Assembly: GCA_025355995.1 (NCBI GenBank)
Contig: JANXYQ010000094.1
Span: forward strand, 1 to 47,357
Direction: 5' to 3'
Origin: Spirochaetaceae bacterium
GTDB lineage: Bacteria > Spirochaetota > Spirochaetia > Treponematales > Rectinemataceae
Length of the DNA: 47,357 nt
Positions 40,499-47,357 of the stretch are shown in pieces. A program made the translations under genes and the position numbers. The first letter of the stretch is position 1; the number at the start of each line of letters is the position of its first letter. The notes below the pieces were generated by a model. It was given only the letters and a program-made list of their open reading frames with translations. It was not told the origin of the DNA and made no database searches.

Positions 40499-41472
40499 GC
40501 CCTTAACCTCCCCTCGGCCGCAGGGCGGGCCATCGGCTCGGCGCCCTGCGCCTCGCGGCCGTTCATCAGCCGGTTGGCGAGGAGGACCCCGGCGAACAGC
40601 ACGGCGAAGGTCACGGTCGCCACCGCGGCTCCCAGTCCCATGTCGGGTATGCCGACGGGATGCTGGCCCGCGATGCCGGTCCTATAGAAGAAGGTGCCCA
40701 TCAGGTCGGTCGCGTAGGACGGCGGGCCGTTGGCCCCCTCCATCGCGAACACGACGTCGAAGGCGTTGAAGTTGCCGACGAAGGTCAGGACCGAGACGAT
40801 GCCGACGACCGGCAGGAGGAGGGGCAGCTTGACCCGCGCGAAGGTGAGCCAGCCCCCCGCGCCGTCGATCTGCGCCGCCTCGAAGAGCTCCTCGGGTATC
40901 CTCTCGAGGCCCGCGAGGAACATCATCGTAGGCAGGCCCACCCACTGCCACGACGAGACGAGGGTTATCGCCGTCAGCGCGAAGCGCGGGTCGCCGAGCC
41001 AGGGCATGGCCCAGGCGCCCAGGCCGACCTTGGTCAGGATGATGTTCAGCGCGCCCCACTGGGGGTTCAGGATCAGCTTCCAGATATAGCCCGTCACGAG
41101 CACCGAGAGGGTCACGGGTATGAAGATGATGGTCCTGAAGGCACCCTTGCCCTTGAAACCCTTGCCCGAGAGGATGAGGGCGAAGAGCAGGCCGATGGTG
41201 TTCTGGACGAGCATGTTGATGCCGAAGAAGACCCAGGTGTTCCCGAAGGCCTTGAAGAAGCGCGCGGATATCTCGGGATCCGCGAAGAGCCGCAGGTAAT
41301 TGTTGAAGCCGACGAAATTGTCGAGCGTGTAGCCCGAGCCCGAGAAGAAGCTAAGCCGCATCGAGTTGATCACGGGGACGGCCATGAAGGCCGCGTAGAC
41401 GAGTAGGGCCGGAAGGGCGAAAAGGAGCCAGAGCGCCCCGCTTTCCCTGCGAACCTTGCTGCTGGAATTCAT
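40495..41472 (-). CDS. Carbohydrate ABC transporter permease (MalF/UgpA type)
   Basis: 325 residues, six or more membrane segments. FALPALLVYAAFMAVPVINS begins the first helix; the EAA loop reads EELFEAAQIDGAGGWLTFAR. It pairs with the following permease to form the pore. GAGGAAT lies upstream of ATG 41472, 90 bases after the binding protein gene. The C-terminal tail (REAQGAEPMARPAAEGRLRA) is hydrophilic and overlaps the next gene by 4 bases. Confidence 0.93.
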   Translation of the reverse strand: MNSSSKVRRESGALWLLFALPALLVYAAFMAVPVINSMRLSFFSGSGYTLDNFVGFNNYLRLFADPEISARFFKAFGNTWVFFGINMLVQNTIGLLFALILSGKGFKGKGAFRTIIFIPVTLSVLVTGYIWKLILNPQWGALNIILTKVGLGAWAMPWLGDPRFALTAITLVSSWQWVGLPTMMFLAGLERIPEELFEAAQIDGAGGWLTFARVKLPLLLPVVGIVSVLTFVGNFNAFDVVFAMEGANGPPSYATDLMGTFFYRTGIAGQHPVGIPDMGLGAAVATVTFAVLFAGVLLANRLMNGREAQGAEPMARPAAEGRLRA

Positions 41473-41562
41473 AGGCTCGATTCCTCGCGATATGAGGGGC
41501 GCGGGCGGAGGAAGGAGGCCGATGCCACCGCCCCGCCCGCGCGGCCTTTCATGGGATGAGTG

Positions 41563-42822
41563 CTATTTGGCGGGGGCGTACCATTGGGCCAGGCCGTTCT
41601 GCAGGTCGTCGGCGGCGGCTTGCGGCGTCTGCTTGCCCGTCATGACGGCTATGACGCCGTCGTTGAGGAGATTGTAGCCCGAGGGCTTGCCGCTCATGAG
41701 CTTGGGCCAGACGAAGCGGACGTCCGTCGGGTGCGACTTGGACATCTGGAGGAAGGCGTCGGCGTGGGCGTCGGTGATCTTGGCGGCGTTGGACGCGATC
41801 GGGAAGAAGCCGGTGGGGATAGAGTTGGATACGATCGCGGCCGCCTCGTCGGAGTAGAGCCACTGGAGGAAGGTCTTGCACTCGTTCGGGTACTTGGTCT
41901 TCGCGTTCATCGCGATGCCGGAGTCCGGGTGGAAGGTGACGAAGCCCTTCTTGCCCTTGGGGGGAGGCGGCGCGAAGACCGACCAGGCGAACTTCATGTC
42001 CGTGAAGGAGGCCATGGTCCAGGAGCCGTCGAAGTACATCGCGGCCTTCTGGTTGACGAAGAGGGCGTTGGAGTCGTTGTAGGTGAGGGCCTCGAAGCCC
42101 TTCGGGCAGAAGGGGGCGAGCTGCTTCATCGCCTGGAAGGCGGCGACAATCTTCGCGTCGTTGAACTTGGCCTTCCCGGCCTCGTAGGCGAGCCGCCCCT
42201 CGGCCCCGCCGATGAAGTTGGGCAGGATGTTCATCATCACGACCTCGTTGATGTCCCACTGGTCCGCGAGGCCGTTGGCCACGGGCGTGACGCCCGCGTC
42301 CTGGATCTTCTTGCAGGCGGCGAGGAAGTCCTCCCAGGTCTGGGGGACGGCGATGCCGAGCTTCTTGAAGAGGTCGACGTTGTAATAGACGCCGTGCGAG
42401 ACGGCGCAGAAGGGCACGGCGAAGGAATTGCCCTTGTCGTCGGCCCAGGGAGCGCGTGCGAGATCGGAGTAGACCTTCTTGAGTCCCGGCAGGCTTGTCA
42501 CGTCGGCGAAGAAGCCGTCCTTGAATAACTGGACGCCCGTGTCGTAGGAGCGCGCGTACATGAGGTCGGGGCCGATGCCGCTCTGGAGCTGGAGGCGCAG
42601 GGCCGCGTTGTAGTCCGGCGGGTTCGTCGGGTCGAACTTGACCTCTATGTTCGGGTACTTTTGGTTGAAGGCGCCGAGGAGCTTGGTCATCTGCGTCACG
42701 TCGTCCGCCCGCCAGGATCCCATGGTCAGCTGGACCTTGGCCTGGGCCGAGGCGGCGAGCGCGCAGAAGGCCGCGAGCGCGAGGACGAGAGCGGTGGCCT
42801 TCAGGAACTTTCCGTTCTTCAT
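41563..42822 (-). CDS. Carbohydrate ABC transporter substrate-binding protein (family 1)
   Basis: 419 residues. Signal peptide MKNGKFLKATALVLALAAFC with cleavage near SAQA; no lipobox. Family 1 pattern: LLGAFNQKYPNIEVKFDPTN, GIGPDLMYARSYDTGVQL, FAVPFCAVSHGVYYNVDLFK, KAAMYFDGSWTMASF, TFLQWLYSDEAAAIVSNSIP. ATG 42822 has an AGGAGGG site. It is separated by 80 bases from the response regulator gene, with a promoter and three GTAC half-sites in that gap. Confidence 0.94.
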   Translation of the reverse strand: MKNGKFLKATALVLALAAFCALAASAQAKVQLTMGSWRADDVTQMTKLLGAFNQKYPNIEVKFDPTNPPDYNAALRLQLQSGIGPDLMYARSYDTGVQLFKDGFFADVTSLPGLKKVYSDLARAPWADDKGNSFAVPFCAVSHGVYYNVDLFKKLGIAVPQTWEDFLAACKKIQDAGVTPVANGLADQWDINEVVMMNILPNFIGGAEGRLAYEAGKAKFNDAKIVAAFQAMKQLAPFCPKGFEALTYNDSNALFVNQKAAMYFDGSWTMASFTDMKFAWSVFAPPPPKGKKGFVTFHPDSGIAMNAKTKYPNECKTFLQWLYSDEAAAIVSNSIPTGFFPIASNAAKITDAHADAFLQMSKSHPTDVRFVWPKLMSGKPSGYNLLNDGVIAVMTGKQTPQAAADDLQNGLAQWYAPAK

Positions 42823-42851
42823 GCTTATTCCCTCCTTGTCTGGGTGAAGGG

Positions 42852-42916
42852 AGTGTGGACCCCAACCTGGGATTGCGCAACGTACAGGGGGCCGTACAAA
42901 TGTCACGTTCTTGTAC
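42852..42916 (-). promoter_or_regulatory. Promoter of the carbohydrate ABC operon with three GTAC half-sites
   Basis: Minus strand TTGCGC (plus 42875-42880), 17-base spacer, CACACT (plus 42852-42857). Directly upstream of the -35 are three GTAC elements (plus 42882-42885, 42894-42897, 42913-42916), two of them within TGTACG on the minus strand. This is a plausible binding zone for the adjacent NarL-type regulator; only the promoter spacing is strong evidence. Confidence 0.45.
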
Positions 42917-43562
42917 TAGCGGCGGCTTCCTTGGCCATCCGGACCGCCTGGGAGCGGTCCGCGGCGCCCATCTTGTCGTAGATCGCGCTGATGTGGTTCC
43001 GGACCGTCTGCTCCGCGATGGAGGTGCGCGACGCTATCTCCTTGTTCGAGAGGCCGTCGACTATCAGAGCGAGGATCTCGCGCTCGCGCTTCGACATCTC
43101 GCGCAGCCACCCGGGCTCCTCAACGGGCTCGCTCTTAAGATAGGCTCGCCGGATGAGGCTCTTCGCGACGCTCGGGGCGATGAGGAAGGCGCCTCCCGCC
43201 GCGGCCCTGACCGCCGAGATGAGCTCCGCGGGGGGTATGTCCTTGAGCAGGTACCCGACGGCGCCGCGCTCGAGGGCCTCTTTCACGTACTCGTCGTCCT
43301 CGAAGGTCGTCAGCATCATGATCCTCGTCTCCGGGAAGGAGGCGAGGATCCGCTTCGTCGCCTCTACCCCGTCCATCACCGGCATCCTGACGTCCATGAC
43401 CACGAGGTCGGGGTTGGTCTCGCCCACGAGCCTCACGGCCTCCTCGCCGTTGCGCGCCACGGCGACGACCTCGATGTCCTCCGTGGAGCGCTCGATGACG
43501 GTCCGCAGGCTCTCGACGAACAAGGCTTGATCGTCCGCGAGCAGTACCCTGATCTTGCTCAT
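42903..43562 (-). CDS. NarL/LuxR-family response regulator
   Basis: 219 residues. Receiver: VLLADDQALF (acidic pair), LVVMDVRMPVMDG (phosphoacceptor Asp), MLTTFEDDEY, GYLLKDIPP (Lys). C-terminal LuxR helix-turn-helix: MSKREREILALIVDGLSNKE and AEQTVRNHISAIYDKMGAAD. It is encoded directly after its kinase (ATGA overlap) and before the carbohydrate ABC genes, which it probably regulates. Confidence 0.95.
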   Translation of the reverse strand: MSKIRVLLADDQALFVESLRTVIERSTEDIEVVAVARNGEEAVRLVGETNPDLVVMDVRMPVMDGVEATKRILASFPETRIMMLTTFEDDEYVKEALERGAVGYLLKDIPPAELISAVRAAAGGAFLIAPSVAKSLIRRAYLKSEPVEEPGWLREMSKREREILALIVDGLSNKEIASRTSIAEQTVRNHISAIYDKMGAADRSQAVRMAKEAAASTRT

Positions 43563-44797
43563 GCTTCCCCTCTTCCCCGACCTTCGAGCGGGAGGCCGGC
43601 CGCCAAGGGCAGGCTCGCCGATACCGCGAATCCGTCCGCCGCGTTCCCTACCGAGAGCTCGCCGCCGAGCGCTGCCATCCGCTCGCGCATGCCCTTGATG
43701 CCGATGCCCTCGATCAGCTCGCGCGCGCCCTTGCCGTCGTCCCTGACGAGGACGTAGATCCGCGATCCGTCCTCCCTGAACGTGACCGAGATGCTCTTCG
43801 CCTGCCCGTGCCTGAAGGAGTTGATCATGCTCTCCTGCACGAGCCTGTAGATCGAGAGCCAGGCGGCGTGGCCCAGGTCGCCGAGGGCGTTAGTGAAGTC
43901 GACCGAGACTCGGATGCCGGTGACCGCCTCGAAGTTCCGCGCGGCCTTCAGCAGGGCCCCGAAGCCCAGCTCGAGGGGCTCCTCCATCTTGCGAAGCTCG
44001 TACAGCGTCTTCCTGGTCTCGCGCAGGCCCTCGGCCACGCCTTCCTTGGCCATGGATAGGAGCTCCCCTAGCCTTCCCCCCGCGCCGTCGACGAGCATCA
44101 GCGCCGCCTCGAGCATCATCTGCTGGTTGGTGAGGGCGTAGCCCACGATATCGTGGATCTCGCGCGTTATGCGATTTCGCTCGTTGCGGACGGAGCTGGC
44201 TTCCGCCCGGGCGAGGGCGCTCTGGAAGCCGGCGTTTACGGCGGCGATCCTGTCGATGGCTGAGTCCAGGACCTCCGCCTCGCGGAGGGATTTCCTCCGG
44301 CTCTCCGCGAGCTGCTTGAGCGAGACGCCAAGAGCGAAGACGAAAGCGAGGGCGAAGGAGAGCGCGACGAGGGGGGCCGGGTCGGAAGCGGCCCTCGCCC
44401 TGCCCCAGGCGACCGAGGGCTGCTGGAGGAGGAGGGCGCCGCCCACGGAGAAGGCCCCGATAAAATAGTAGTCGGGCCGAGGGAAGGCGGCGACGATCGC
44501 GAGCATGAGGGGCGCGCCGAGCGCTGCCTGGATTCCCGTGGACGCGGGAAGGGGATAGCAGGCGAGTAGGTAGCAGAGGATGGCGACGACGACGGCGGCC
44601 CTGGCCTTCGTCGACGAGCCCCAGGCGGAGGCGAGGGCCTGAAGGCCGAGCGAGGCCGCGAGGAGGGCGTAGTATTGGGCATCCCACTCGAAGGGCAGGT
44701 CCAGTCCGGGGCGAAGCAGGAAATAAAGGAGGGCGGAGGCGGAGTGGCCGGCGATGGCCATTCCGACGAAAAGGATTTCCGATGGGAGGCGCCGCAC
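43559..44797 (-). CDS. NarL-type sensor histidine kinase (HisKA_3), membrane-bound
   Basis: 412 residues from GTG 44797. Five or six N-terminal membrane segments (residues 5-175) form the sensor, with little periplasmic sequence, then a short coiled coil. HisKA_3 phospho-His site: ERNRITREIHDIVGYAL. ATPase domain: VQESMINSFRHGQAK (N box), YVLVRDDGKGA and IGIKGMRERMAALGGELSV. It is the cognate partner of the overlapping response regulator. The start has no good ribosome site; ATG 44758 is an alternative inside the first helix. Confidence 0.9.
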   Translation of the reverse strand: MRRLPSEILFVGMAIAGHSASALLYFLLRPGLDLPFEWDAQYYALLAASLGLQALASAWGSSTKARAAVVVAILCYLLACYPLPASTGIQAALGAPLMLAIVAAFPRPDYYFIGAFSVGGALLLQQPSVAWGRARAASDPAPLVALSFALAFVFALGVSLKQLAESRRKSLREAEVLDSAIDRIAAVNAGFQSALARAEASSVRNERNRITREIHDIVGYALTNQQMMLEAALMLVDGAGGRLGELLSMAKEGVAEGLRETRKTLYELRKMEEPLELGFGALLKAARNFEAVTGIRVSVDFTNALGDLGHAAWLSIYRLVQESMINSFRHGQAKSISVTFREDGSRIYVLVRDDGKGARELIEGIGIKGMRERMAALGGELSVGNAADGFAVSASLPLAAGLPLEGRGRGEA

Positions 44798-44874
44798 GGG
44801 GGCAGTATCGGACGGCCTTCGACGGGCTGTCAACCGCGGGCGCGGTCCGTCCGCGCCATGCCCCCGCCCCGATA

Positions 44875-45102
44875 TCAGTCCTTGCCCGGCTTGCTGCCGA
44901 TGAGCGTGATGTTCAGGCCTGCCTGGTAGCGCTCGTGGCTTTCGGGGTTCTCGACCTTGCCGTTGCAATAGAAGCCCACGGAGCCGGAGGCGAATTGCTT
45001 CTCCTGGGCGATGACCTTGCCCCACACCTTCCCGTCGGAGTCGGAGATGGTGAGCTCGAGGAATTTCGGGGCCTTGGGGTCTGTCTTCTTGGGATCGGGC
45101 AT
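44875..45102 (-). CDS. Small conserved protein, function unknown
   Basis: 75 residues starting at ATG 45102 with AGGAG 7 bases upstream. Charged, soluble, beta-rich: FLELTISDSDGKVWGKVIAQ, then FASGSVGFYCNGKVENPESH and YQAGLNITLIGSK. No signal peptide. The pattern of alternating strands suggests a single compact beta sheet. The ribosome site, sharp codon bias and clear boundaries support a real gene, but I do not recognise the family. It stands alone between the histidine kinase and the deacetylase. Confidence 0.6.
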   Translation of the reverse strand: MPDPKKTDPKAPKFLELTISDSDGKVWGKVIAQEKQFASGSVGFYCNGKVENPESHERYQAGLNITLIGSKPGKD

Positions 45103-45184
45103 GGAGGTTCTCCTGGATTCGTAGGGATAAGCCAGTATAACCCCGATGGCAGTCCTTGTTATACCCTCGATCGGCGAGGCGCGC

Positions 45185-46072
45185 TCAAGGCCGCTCTTCG
45201 TACTTGAGGCGCATGAGCTCGTCCAGGGTCGAGAAGACGAGGGCGCCCCTTTTATTGCTCGCCACGGACAGGGCGCCGAGCAGCTGATCCAGGATCTCGG
45301 CGGAGGTCTCGAAGCCGTGCAGGAGGACGACGCCTCCGGAATCCTCGCGGGCCTGCTTGACCGTCCTCGCGATCACCTTGTCCGCGGTGAGGCGCTCGGG
45401 ATTGCCCGGCTTGTAGCGCATGTTCCAGTCGAAGGAGGTGATCGTCCAGTTGGCGAGGTACTGGCCCCGCTCGAGGAGGGCCCTGTCCAGCATATAGAGC
45501 GGCGTGCTGTGCGCCCCGTTGGGCGGGCGGAAGTAGCGGATGGGGTAGTGATAGCCGAGCAGCTTGTCGATGACCGCCTCGTTGCGGTCGAGCTCGGCCC
45601 CTATCGCGGCTCTATTGTCGCGGTAACCGTCCTCGTCCATGCGCCTGTGCCAATAGCTGTGGCTGCCGATCTCATGGCCCTCGCCGACGAGCCTGGCGAG
45701 CAGCTCCTTCGCCCGTGGCATGGGCTTCCCGGAGCTCGTGACGAAGTAGCTGCCGATGATGAAGAAGACCGCCTTAATCTTGTATTTCTTCAGGACGTCC
45801 AGCTCCATCTCCATGTATTTATTGGGGGAGCAGTCGTCGATCGTTATCGCCAGCTCGTTCGCGAAGTCGTGGCGCTTGTAATCGCGCTCGTAGATGCCGG
45901 CGACTATCTCAGGCGGAGGCTTCGCGCCTGGGGGCCTCTCCCAGGGCTTCAGGATCTCGAGACGCTCGGGCTCGGCGGCGTAGGTCGCGGGCGCCGCCGA
46001 AGGCGCCGCCGCCGAGGAGGCGGCCGCGAAGAGGGCCAGCAAGGCGGAGAGCCGCGCTTTTCCCGCTTTCAT
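45185..46072 (-). CDS. Polysaccharide deacetylase (NodB homology domain), secreted
   Basis: 295 residues with a signal peptide (ARLSALLALFAAASSAAAPS). NodB motifs: ITIDDCSP (D79/D80, variant of TFDDGP), EIGSHSYWHRRM with metal ligands H138 and H142, YFRPPNGAHS (variant of RxPxG) and GGVVLLHGFE. Metal-binding residues are all present, so it is probably an active carbohydrate-ester or N-deacetylase, acting on peptidoglycan or another envelope glycan in the periplasm. It is divergent from the SPOR protein gene, itself a peptidoglycan-binding protein. Confidence 0.92.
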   Translation of the reverse strand: MKAGKARLSALLALFAAASSAAAPSAAPATYAAEPERLEILKPWERPPGAKPPPEIVAGIYERDYKRHDFANELAITIDDCSPNKYMEMELDVLKKYKIKAVFFIIGSYFVTSSGKPMPRAKELLARLVGEGHEIGSHSYWHRRMDEDGYRDNRAAIGAELDRNEAVIDKLLGYHYPIRYFRPPNGAHSTPLYMLDRALLERGQYLANWTITSFDWNMRYKPGNPERLTADKVIARTVKQAREDSGGVVLLHGFETSAEILDQLLGALSVASNKRGALVFSTLDELMRLKYEERP

Positions 46073-46197
46073 CTGCTATAACTTATCGGCGCGCGCGCGG
46101 GAATATTGACCTTGACCCATCCTTCCCTGATGCCGATACGTGAAAGGAAGGAAGCCTCGCCCGCTCGATCGGCGACGCTTCCCATGGAGGGCCCGCA

Positions 46198-46932
46198 ATG
46201 TCAGCGGAACGCAAGAAGCTTCTTTGGATATCCATCTCCGCCTGCGTCTTCGTGCTCATCATATTGGCAGCCGGATTTTTCCTATTGGCGCCCAAGAAGG
46301 GTTCCTCCCAGGCTCCCGCGACCATAGGCAACGACGCCCCGCCCAAGGCGCAGGATCCGCAGGACTTCCTCTCGGCGCCGCCGCCCGCTCCCGCGCTCGA
46401 GCAGCCTCGCACCCAGGACGGCGGAGTCATCATCGTCTACGGGGACAAGCCAGCGAGCGGCGCGGCCTCTCCCTCAGCCGCGACGGCCACGACTCCCGCG
46501 ACCGCGGCGCCCGCGGGGAATGCGACGACGAGCGCGGCGCCAGCCTCGCCGGAGCCGCCCAAACCCGCCGCCGCTCCCTCCGTCCCGCCCAAGGCGGCTC
46601 CTTCGGCGACGCCCGGGTCGGCCGTCGCCAAGCCAACGGCCAAAAAAACCGCCGCGAAGCCTGCGAAGGCCGACGAGTTCTGGATCCAGGCCGCAAGCTT
46701 CACGAGCCGGGGCAGGGCCGACGAGCTCAAGCAGCTCCTCTCGGAGAAAGGCGTCGCCGCCCTCATCAGCGTCAAGGACATAGCGGGCAAGAGCTGGTAC
46801 CGCGTCCGCATCGGCCCCTACTCGGTCAAGGCCGACGCCGACGGATGGCTGGGCAGGCTCAAGGGCATCGCCGGCTGCGCCGAGGCCTACGTCTCGAAAA
46901 TGACAGCGGTAGCCCAGAAGGCGAAAAACTAG
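46198..46932 (+). CDS. SPOR-domain membrane protein
   Basis: 244 residues: a short cytoplasmic N terminus (MSAERKK), one membrane helix (about 8-31), a long Ala/Pro/Ser/Thr-rich linker (about 35-158), and a C-terminal SPOR domain (FWIQAASFTSRGRADELKQL, then WYRVRIGPYSVKADADGW). SPOR domains bind glycan strands that lack stem peptides and often target proteins to the division septum. The bitopic plan resembles FtsN/DedD-like proteins. GGAGGG ribosome site at 46183-46188. Confidence 0.9.
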   Translation: MSAERKKLLWISISACVFVLIILAAGFFLLAPKKGSSQAPATIGNDAPPKAQDPQDFLSAPPPAPALEQPRTQDGGVIIVYGDKPASGAASPSAATATTPATAAPAGNATTSAAPASPEPPKPAAAPSVPPKAAPSATPGSAVAKPTAKKTAAKPAKADEFWIQAASFTSRGRADELKQLLSEKGVAALISVKDIAGKSWYRVRIGPYSVKADADGWLGRLKGIAGCAEAYVSKMTAVAQKAKN

Positions 46933-46960
46933 GGAATCGAGCGAGGCCCGGATCCCGTCA

Positions 46961-46989
46961 TTGCGCCTCCGATCCCTTCGGCATAGAAT
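46961..46989 (+). promoter_or_regulatory. Promoter of the adenine deaminase gene
   Basis: TTGCGC (46961-46966), 17-base spacer, TAGAAT (46984-46989). Start near 46996, with a leader of about 18 bases to ATG 47014. Confidence 0.6.
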
Positions 46990-47013
46990 CCGAGGGGAAA
47001 GGCGGAAAGCCCC

Positions 47014-47357
47014 ATGACCATAAGCAAGGACCTTATCGATGCCGCGCGCGGCGCGGTGCCCTGCGACCTCAATCTCGCCAACTGCTCCCTCGTGGACCTC
47101 CTGCGAGGGGAAATACGGAAGAACGCGACGGTCTCCATCCGTAAGGGCGTGGTCGCCGGCGTCGACGACGGCCTGCGGGCGGAGCGGGTCATCGACCTCA
47201 AGGGCCGCTATCTCGCCCCCGGCCTAGTCGACTCCCACGTCCATATCGAGTCCTCCCTCCTCTCGCCCTCTGAGTACGCCCGCGTCGTCGCACCCCTGGG
47301 CACTACGGCCGTCGTAGCCGACCCCCACGAGATCGCCAACGTCCTCGGCTACGAGGG
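47014..47357 (+). CDS. ade: Adenine deaminase, N-terminal part (cut by the window end)
   Basis: 115 codons are visible. The amidohydrolase metal motif LAPGLVDSHVHIESSLLSP (H75, H77) and VVADPHEIANVLGYEG are characteristic of Ade-type adenine deaminase, which converts adenine to hypoxanthine in purine salvage. The upstream part (DLNLANCSLVDLLRGEI) follows the family's N-terminal beta domain. The gene has its own promoter and runs off the window. With the BMP nucleoside transporter and PsuK-PsuG it adds to the salvage capacity seen here. Confidence 0.92.
   Translation, partial: MTISKDLIDAARGAVPCDLNLANCSLVDLLRGEIRKNATVSIRKGVVAGVDDGLRAERVIDLKGRYLAPGLVDSHVHIESSLLSPSEYARVVAPLGTTAVVADPHEIANVLGYE

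Overview
The window is high-GC bacterial chromosome, about 47 kb, densely coding on both strands. The most likely source is a flagellated spirochaete (Spirochaetota, Treponema/Spirochaeta-like but unusually GC-rich). Supporting features are Treponema-like divergent ParE/ParC, a FliS-FlgN pair, a BMP-type nucleoside ABC operon, many AxSC-type lipoboxes, a FecR/LysM envelope set and a CoaE with an AGKN P-loop. This is inferred from protein character, not from an alignment. No transposase, integrase, phage gene, rRNA or CRISPR array was seen.

Layout. 1-1.9 kb: decayed two-component/chemotaxis genes next to one intact receiver protein. 1.95-5.3 kb: tRNA-Met(CAT), M48 peptidase, MFS transporter, UppP. 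5.3-9.4 kb: a minus-strand ECF operon (fused EcfA-EcfA, EcfT, PanT-like S component) ending in a CoaX-like protein with damaged kinase motifs; it has a consensus promoter and a tandem palindrome in its leader. 9.4-11.5 kb: LysR regulator and an orphan ATP-grasp ligase. 11.6-15 kb: envelope proteins (lipoprotein, LysM, secreted, FecR). 15.1-19.3 kb: tRNA-Asn and ParE-ParC. 19.4-25.6 kb: chemoreceptor, secreted protein, pseudouridine salvage pair PsuK-PsuG, J-domain protein, FliS and FlgN-like chaperones. 25.6-26.8 kb: a broken solute-binding protein and gene-poor DNA. 26.9-30.6 kb: PolA and CoaE. 30.5-32.4 kb: lipoproteins, one interrupted by a stop. 32.4-37.8 kb: BMP-family nucleoside ABC operon (SBP, ATPase, two permeases). 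37.8-38.9 kb: a three-gene mini motor-switch operon (SpoA, FliN-like, FliG lacking its N domain). 39-44.8 kb: broken AraC regulator, then a carbohydrate ABC system transcribed behind a NarL-type histidine kinase/response regulator pair. 44.9-47.4 kb: small conserved protein, NodB deacetylase, SPOR protein and the start of adenine deaminase.

How the parts fit. Three salvage themes recur: pantothenate/CoA (ECF-PanT, CoaX-like, CoaE), nucleosides/purines (BMP ABC, PsuK-PsuG, adenine deaminase), and carbohydrate uptake under a two-component system. Housekeeping genes are intact, whereas six regulator, sensor or surface genes carry stops, frameshifts or truncations. Some of these may be sequence errors, but the in-frame stops suggest real decay.

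Most worth following up: the mini switch operon with no FliM and no FliG N domain, and the apparently catalytically damaged CoaX-like protein encoded with its presumed vitamin transporter under a palindromic operator.
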